Source of the DNA: JAJISK01 sp046759185
GTDB lineage: Archaea; Thermoplasmatota; Thermoplasmata; RBG-16-68-12; JAJISG01
Length of the DNA stretch: 21,027 nucleotides
Assembly (NCBI GenBank): GCA_046759185.1
Contig: JBHIBO010000026.1
Span: forward strand, 1 to 21,027
Reading direction: 5' to 3'
Position 1 is the first letter of the stretch; the number at the start of each line of letters is the position of its first letter. The notes under the pieces were generated by a model that was not told the DNA's origin, did not search any database, and saw nothing but the letters and a program-made list of their open reading frames with translations. Positions 20,842-21,027 of this stretch are shown piece by piece. The translations under genes and the position numbers were made by a program.

Positions 20842-20878
20842 GTCCGAGGGCGAGAATGCGAGACACAAACACGGGGCG

Positions 20879-21027
20879 ATTGCCATTCTCGAGGTCCTTG
20901 CGGCGGCAGCCGCCATCTTCCTCTCCGTGGTGCTGGTTGTCGCTCTCCTCCGCCAGCGAACGGGGAAGGCCTTTCAGAAGAATCTCCTCGTGGGAGCCAT
21001 CCTCCTCCTTCTCGCCGCCGTGGTATC
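20879..21027 (+). CDS. Start of a putative membrane protein (partial, start unresolved)
   Basis: The plus frame beginning around 20879 encodes AIAILEVLAAAAAIFLSVVL and, after RQRTGKAFQKN, LLVGAILLLLAAVV, giving two hydrophobic helices separated by a basic loop. It runs off the right edge. No ATG, GTG or TTG precedes the first helix in this frame; the first is GTG 20927, inside the helix. An ATG at 20856 is one frame away, and one more G in the GGGG run at about 20873-20876 would join it (MRDTNTGAIAILEV). The protein family cannot be told from so short a piece. Confidence 0.5.
   Translation, partial: MAILEVLAAAAAIFLSVVLVVALLRQRTGKAFQKNLLVGAILLLLAAVV

Noticed and set aside
1..21027. CRISPR arrays, insertion sequences, phage or toxin-antitoxin genes
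   Set aside because: No regularly spaced repeats, transposase motifs or terminal inverted repeats were seen; the gene content is core chromosomal.

Overview
The window is GC-rich archaeal chromosome, most likely from a euryarchaeon of the Thermoplasmata or a relative (inferred from gene content, not from a database search). Archaea-only or archaeal/eukaryotic-type genes run throughout: Alba, Pus10, L21e, L31e, L39e, S19e, aIF6, PDCD5, Rpb4/RpoF, Sec61-beta, a SAMP-type ubiquitin-like protein, MptE, DUF655, DUF373, Nre, aCPSF2-like nuclease and geranylgeranyl reductases. Most transcription units start with an A/T-rich TATA-like box about 25-35 bases before the start codon, so many messages are probably leaderless or nearly so. 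Genes inside operons instead carry purine-rich ribosome sites or start/stop overlaps.

Layout. 1-3850 (minus strand): a partial Nre DNA-repair gene with its own TATA box, preceded by the operon alba-pus10-rpl21e-rpoF-DUF655. 3850-7307 (plus): a Sec61-beta gene missed by simple ORF listing, a structured intergenic segment, a MoaD/SAMP-like gene whose diglycine is followed by a 19-residue tail, then gcvPA and gcvPB (glycine decarboxylase). 7276-9084 (minus): DUF373 membrane protein and MptE (pterin pyrophosphokinase). 9169-9813 (plus): a UlaG-like metallo-hydrolase. 9810-11786 (minus): the operon rps19e-PDCD5-rpl39e-rpl31e-eif6. 11893-14446 (plus): ubiX, a TrmB-type regulator and a geranylgeranyl reductase translationally coupled to it. 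14443-20703 (minus): a 437-residue all-alpha protein of unknown function with a DDVID motif, a KaiC-like ATPase, a polyprenyl synthase, a UbiE-like methyltransferase, a second geranylgeranyl reductase and an aCPSF2-like nuclease. The right edge carries the beginning of a membrane protein on the plus strand.

How the genes work together. Two conserved information-processing operons flank a one-carbon/pterin block: glycine decarboxylase feeds one-carbon units to a pterin carrier, and MptE makes a precursor of such a carrier. The right half is an isoprenoid block (UbiX, two GGRs, prenyl synthase, UbiE-like methyltransferase). It could serve saturated archaeal lipids, a menaquinone with a saturated tail, or both.

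The genome is compact. All three fully visible convergent gene pairs overlap at their 3' ends, two of them through a shared CTAG that supplies a TAG stop to each strand. The points most worth checking are the masked diglycine of the SAMP-like protein, the missing start of the second GGR (a one-base shift in a G run would fuse it to the methyltransferase), the uncharacterised DDVID protein beside the KaiC-like ATPase, and stacked inverted repeats on the S19e/ubiX promoter. No CRISPR array, insertion sequence, tRNA or rRNA was seen, and no stretch over 300 bases lacks a gene.
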